From Dehalococcoidales bacterium (GTDB taxonomy: Bacteria > Chloroflexota > Dehalococcoidia > Dehalococcoidales > UBA2162), in contig CP070645.1 in NCBI GenBank assembly GCA_020354275.1, positions 295,230-304,730 on the forward strand: a stretch of DNA of 9,501 nt. The letters are read 5' to 3'. Of this stretch, positions 6,684-9,501 are shown piece by piece; within the stretch, counting starts at the first letter, position 1; each line of letters starts with the position of its first letter. The position numbers and the translations under genes were made by a program. The notes beneath the pieces were generated by a model that was given only the letters and a program-made list of their open reading frames with translations, was not told the DNA's origin and did not search any database.

Positions 6684-6692
6684 ATTATATCA
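6684..6692 (-). promoter_or_regulatory. Extended -10 promoter for the GNAT gene
   Basis: On the minus strand TGATATAAT (6692-6684) is a perfect TG-n-TATAAT extended -10. No good -35 is seen at 16-18 bp. The transcript should begin near 6677, about 28 nt before the ATG. Confidence 0.5.
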
Positions 6693-6698
6693 CGTGAT
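6689..6698. promoter_or_regulatory. Perfect 10-bp palindrome overlapping the GNAT-gene promoter
   Basis: ATCACGTGAT is self-complementary over 10 bp and covers the TG of the extended -10 of the minus-strand promoter. It lies between the two divergent promoters. A small dimeric repressor site is plausible, but the palindrome is short and could be chance. Confidence 0.3.
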
Positions 6699-6725
6699 TG
6701 GTTGGTATATAGTATCGTGAAATTA

Positions 6726-6734
6726 TGCTATAAT
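6726..6734 (+). promoter_or_regulatory. Extended -10 promoter for the PEPCK gene
   Basis: TGCTATAAT (6726-6734) is a perfect TG-n-TATAAT extended -10. It leaves a leader of about 32 nt before ATG 6773, with GGAGG at 6759-6763 spaced 9 nt from the start. No consensus -35 at normal spacing; TTGGTA at 6702-6707 is too far upstream. Confidence 0.55.
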
Positions 6735-6772
6735 AATAGTCTTGTTTCATTGGTAACTGGAGGATTTGCTGA

Positions 6773-8374
6773 ATGACACCAAAGTTTAATCTTGAGAAAT
6801 TCGCCCAAACTGCTGATAGAATCAGGGAAAAGGCCATACAGGAGAACCGGTTGCTGGATAATCCCACTGATGAAGAGCTCAGGGCGCTTATAGCTAAAGA
6901 ACCGGGGGTAAAGAAGACAATCTACGGTAATTTTGTGGCTGAGAGTGAGCCTACTTCCAGGGCACAGGCATTCACCAAGAACAGTGTCGATCACTCCTTT
7001 GGCAAGAAAGAGCTTGAGCTATTGGAACAATGCGAGCAACTCATGGCTCAGGAAAAACTGATTTCTGTGGATAGTATTGTCGGCAATGAGAGCAGTGAAA
7101 CAGTGGTCAGGGTAATTGCTCCGGAAAGGTTTGCCCATGTTGCCTATGGCGGGAAAAACCTGTTTATACCGGCGAGGGGCAGGGATGTAAAACCTACCTA
7201 TCAGATACTGTTCTTTGCTGATGAAGCCTGGGAGACTAATAGGGATAAACCTTTACCGCAGAAGGATATCACCATCAGGTTAGCCATGCTGGATGACGGG
7301 CGGGTTATCAAGGTGGTCAGGAACAGCAACTATATCGGCGAGTTTAAAAAGGGAGTATTTGCCGCTGAAGACTGGGTGGCCAAGACGAAGAGGGGAGGAA
7401 TCTTCCTTCATGCCGGTTGCCGGGAAGATTACCTCCAGCTGGCTCACGGGGATTATCGCCCGGTCAGGACGCTGCTTACTGCTTTAAGCGCCAATGGGAA
7501 GACAACTACAACCTGCCGAATCCTGGCCAGGAAGGGGATGGAGGTATCCTGGCTTGTTCAGGATGACGGTGGCACACTCATGCCCGATGGCTCTTTCCAC
7601 GGCTTTGAAGCCGGTGGTGTTTTTGTCAAGACCGAGGGGGTGAATCCAGGGGAGCAGGTTGAGATTTATTACGGCCTGCTAAAACCGAGTACCGTATGTG
7701 AGAACGTTTATGTGACCGAAGACGGTGATTTTGACTTTGAAAACTTTGAGAGAACATCAAACGGTAGAGCAGTGGTTCTAAGACAGGATTTTATGCACGC
7801 CAGCCCTTATATTGATGTCGATGGGATAGACCATCTTATTCTTATCACCCGGGAACCACTTGTCCCGGCAATATCCAAGTTGACTGTAGAACAGGCGGTG
7901 GCTCTTATGGTTCTGGGTCAGGCAATGGAATCCTCGGCTGGTGACCCGACTAAGGCCGGCAAGATGAGGACCGAGTTCTTCTACGATCCCTTTGTTGCCG
8001 GTAGTAAGGCCGAGCACGCCAATATATTTTATGAGATATTAAAGGGCCTTCCCCATGTGCAATATTACCTGATGAATACCGGCGGTGTCGGGGAAGACAT
8101 GCATTATAAAAACATTACTGTAGGTCATACTCTGGGAGTGCTTGATTCCCTGCTGAGAGGCGGGCTTGAAGACTGGGTGGACTCACCTACAGGGTTCAAG
8201 GTACCGGCGGCGATAAGAGCTGTGGACAATGTCATGTTGCATCCGGAAAGGCTCTATTCCCGGATGGAATTCGAGGAGCAGCAGCAGAAGCTCAACCTAG
8301 TCAGAAGGCAAGCCGTAGAAGAGATTGGCGGTGGTTTACACCCTAAAATACGGCAGGTTTTTGACCTGGCTTAA
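6773..8374 (+). CDS. pckA: Divergent ATP-type phosphoenolpyruvate carboxykinase
   Basis: ATP-dependent PEPCK interconverts oxaloacetate plus ATP with phosphoenolpyruvate, CO2 and ADP, linking the citric-acid-cycle pool to gluconeogenesis. The 533-residue length fits (E. coli about 540). Family landmarks appear in order: GEFKKGVFAAED (189-200), equivalent to the canonical GE-KK-F substrate and metal lysine segment; HAGC (213-216), at the place of the metal-binding histidine; a P-loop ALSANGKTT (237-245); QDDGG (263-267), matching the second kinase motif; GGVFVKTEGV and ENVYV (310-314); and TSNGRAVV (328-335), with the arginine expected to contact ATP. The P-loop departs from the textbook GLSGTGKTT, with Ala-Asn in place of Gly-Thr, though the catalytic Gly-Lys-Thr is kept. 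The N-terminal substrate-arginine segment is hard to align. I judge it a PEPCK of a divergent branch; a related kinase with another substrate remains possible. It has a strong ribosome site and its own promoter. Confidence 0.8.
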   Translation: MTPKFNLEKFAQTADRIREKAIQENRLLDNPTDEELRALIAKEPGVKKTIYGNFVAESEPTSRAQAFTKNSVDHSFGKKELELLEQCEQLMAQEKLISVDSIVGNESSETVVRVIAPERFAHVAYGGKNLFIPARGRDVKPTYQILFFADEAWETNRDKPLPQKDITIRLAMLDDGRVIKVVRNSNYIGEFKKGVFAAEDWVAKTKRGGIFLHAGCREDYLQLAHGDYRPVRTLLTALSANGKTTTTCRILARKGMEVSWLVQDDGGTLMPDGSFHGFEAGGVFVKTEGVNPGEQVEIYYGLLKPSTVCENVYVTEDGDFDFENFERTSNGRAVVLRQDFMHASPYIDVDGIDHLILITREPLVPAISKLTVEQAVALMVLGQAMESSAGDPTKAGKMRTEFFYDPFVAGSKAEHANIFYEILKGLPHVQYYLMNTGGVGEDMHYKNITVGHTLGVLDSLLRGGLEDWVDSPTGFKVPAAIRAVDNVMLHPERLYSRMEFEEQQQKLNLVRRQAVEEIGGGLHPKIRQVFDLA

Positions 8375-8452
8375 GATAAGCTGCTCTTGGCATAAATGCC
8401 CCGGGAATTCTTGGGCCATATTTTAGATTAAGAAGGGTTGATTCATCGTGCT

Positions 8453-9501
8453 ATGAGCTGGCTGACCAAAATAGCCCTGAAGAAACGGTGGTTGAGTTTT
8501 GTCTTTGTGCTCTTGATAACCGGCGCTTCCGTTTGGGCTACTGTAACCCTCAAGATGGAACTGATTCCGGATATAGAGCTGCCGGTGACCAGTGTCGTCA
8601 CTATATTTCCTCAGGCCAAGCCTGATGAAGTGATGGAAAGGGTTACCGTCTCTGTCGAAAGTGCTATCTGGGGCATCAGTGGTCTGGAACAGCTGCTCTC
8701 AACCTCAACCGAAGGCACTTCTTTTACCCTGGCCATGTTTGACTATGGCACCGATATGGAAAGGGTGAATAGCACTATCGCTCAGAACCTGACCGAGTTA
8801 GATCTCCCCTCTGAGGTGCGTGACCTTCCCTCACAAATGCCTCAGTTGAAAGAAAATCCCCGCCTATATCCAATCAATATAAATATGCTACCGGTGGTTA
8901 TGCTGAGCCTTAGCGGGGACATCCCCTCTAACCAGTTACAGCAGATTGCTGTCACCGAAATCATGCCTGAGCTGGAGCTTATTGAGGGTGTTTACCATGT
9001 AGGGTTGGAAGGGGGCAGCCAGGAAAAGGTCCTGGTCACCTTAGATGCCATAAAAATGAATGATGCCGGTATCTCATTGTCTCAGGTAGCCGGGGTTCTG
9101 GCTATTCAGGAATACAGTTCCCTCGAACAGGTTGAGAATACGACTCTGACTACCGATGCCCTGTTACTTAAAGATGTTGCCAGGATTGACTTGGGCCCAC
9201 CGCCTGGGGCAGCAATCAGCCGCACCAACGGCAACCCTAGTGTAAGTATCATGGTATTGAAGGAGACCGAGGCCAACACCGTCTCGGTAGCTAATGCCGT
9301 GATGGATGAGGTGGCCAGGATACAGGCTACCCTCGGGGAGGGTGTGGAGATTGTCACCATTCTCGACCAATCGGAGTTCATTGAAGAGAGCATCAGGGAG
9401 CTTTTTCGTGAGGCTGTAATCGGGGCTGTTCTGGCGGTGTTGATCGTTTTCCTTTTCCTGATGGCCTTCCGGGCTTCCCTGGTTACCGCTATCTCTATCC
9501 C
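8453..9501 (+). CDS. RND-superfamily (AcrB/HAE1-like) transporter, 5' part, truncated by window edge
   Basis: The frame is open from ATG 8453 to the window end, about 349 residues with no stop. It has the N-terminal half-plan of AcrB-type proton-driven exporters: a first membrane helix (about 13-33), then MELIPDIELPVTSVVTIFPQAKPDEVMERVTVSVE, matching the family (E)-PD-P-V-V-T-PGA-EVE-V-T-PIE pattern. STSTEGTSF and DYGTDMERVNSTIAQNL continue the porter domain, then a ~285-residue extracytoplasmic region leads into helix 2 (about 321-339, AVIGAVLAVLIVFLFLMAF). The start is ATG 8453; an in-frame TAA at 8429 limits alternatives to TTG 8438. AAGGG at 8433-8437 is 15 nt away, so the ribosome site is poor. 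No adaptor (membrane-fusion) gene lies upstream. The gap to pckA is 78 bp, so read-through is possible. Substrate unknown: drug, lipid or metal export cannot be told apart. Confidence 0.88.
   Translation, partial: MSWLTKIALKKRWLSFVFVLLITGASVWATVTLKMELIPDIELPVTSVVTIFPQAKPDEVMERVTVSVESAIWGISGLEQLLSTSTEGTSFTLAMFDYGTDMERVNSTIAQNLTELDLPSEVRDLPSQMPQLKENPRLYPININMLPVVMLSLSGDIPSNQLQQIAVTEIMPELELIEGVYHVGLEGGSQEKVLVTLDAIKMNDAGISLSQVAGVLAIQEYSSLEQVENTTLTTDALLLKDVARIDLGPPPGAAISRTNGNPSVSIMVLKETEANTVSVANAVMDEVARIQATLGEGVEIVTILDQSEFIEESIRELFREAVIGAVLAVLIVFLFLMAFRASLVTAISI

Noticed and set aside
8387..8424. TTGGCA at 8387-8392 and small G/C hairpins after pckA, considered as a promoter or terminator before the RND gene.
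   Set aside because: No -10 at 16-19 bp from TTGGCA, stems of only 4-5 bp and no T-run. Left uncalled.
9106..9393. Minus-strand frames of 68-95 codons opposite the 3' end of the window.
   Set aside because: They lie antisense to a clear RND transporter frame and have no family features.

Overview
This 9.5 kb window is a compact stretch of bacterial chromosome, about half G+C. It carries seven recognisable protein-coding genes (one cut at each edge) plus a GNAT acetyltransferase and a small membrane protein. I see no rRNA, tRNA, insertion sequence, CRISPR array or phage gene. The mix of genes, the style of the protein sequences and several TTG/GTG starts resemble Chloroflexota of the Dehalococcoidia type. 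That assignment rests on remembered family resemblance, not on a search.

Layout, left to right. (1) The 3' end of a MrfA/YprA-type DEAD/DEAH helicase (+, to 530). (2) lgt, prolipoprotein diacylglyceryl transferase (+, 644-1438), followed 11 bp later by a gene for a 61-residue two-helix membrane protein (+, 1450-1635). (3) A minus-strand pair, fabF (3409-4671) then recJ (1727-3406), both with TTG starts and only 2 bp apart. (4) A 226-bp divergent control region (4672-4897) with oppositely directed, overlapping promoters. (5) mtaB, a tRNA methylthiotransferase (+, 4898-6160), whose end overlaps that of a convergent GNAT acetyltransferase gene (-, 6152-6649). (6) A second divergent control region (6650-6772) with two extended -10 promoters. 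(7) A divergent ATP-type phosphoenolpyruvate carboxykinase (+, 6773-8374). (8) The 5' part of an RND/AcrB-type transporter (+, from 8453, running off the window).

The genes are mostly housekeeping: lipoprotein maturation, fatty-acid elongation, DNA repair, tRNA modification, gluconeogenic or anaplerotic carbon flow, and export. They do not form one pathway. The only tight coupling visible is fabF-recJ. I do not see a previously undescribed multi-gene system. The best leads are regulatory: overlapping promoters and repeated GC-flanked elements in front of fabF, a hairpin against the mtaB start, a palindrome on the GNAT-gene promoter, and a possible leader ORF overlapping the lgt start. At protein level, the PEPCK has a non-canonical P-loop.
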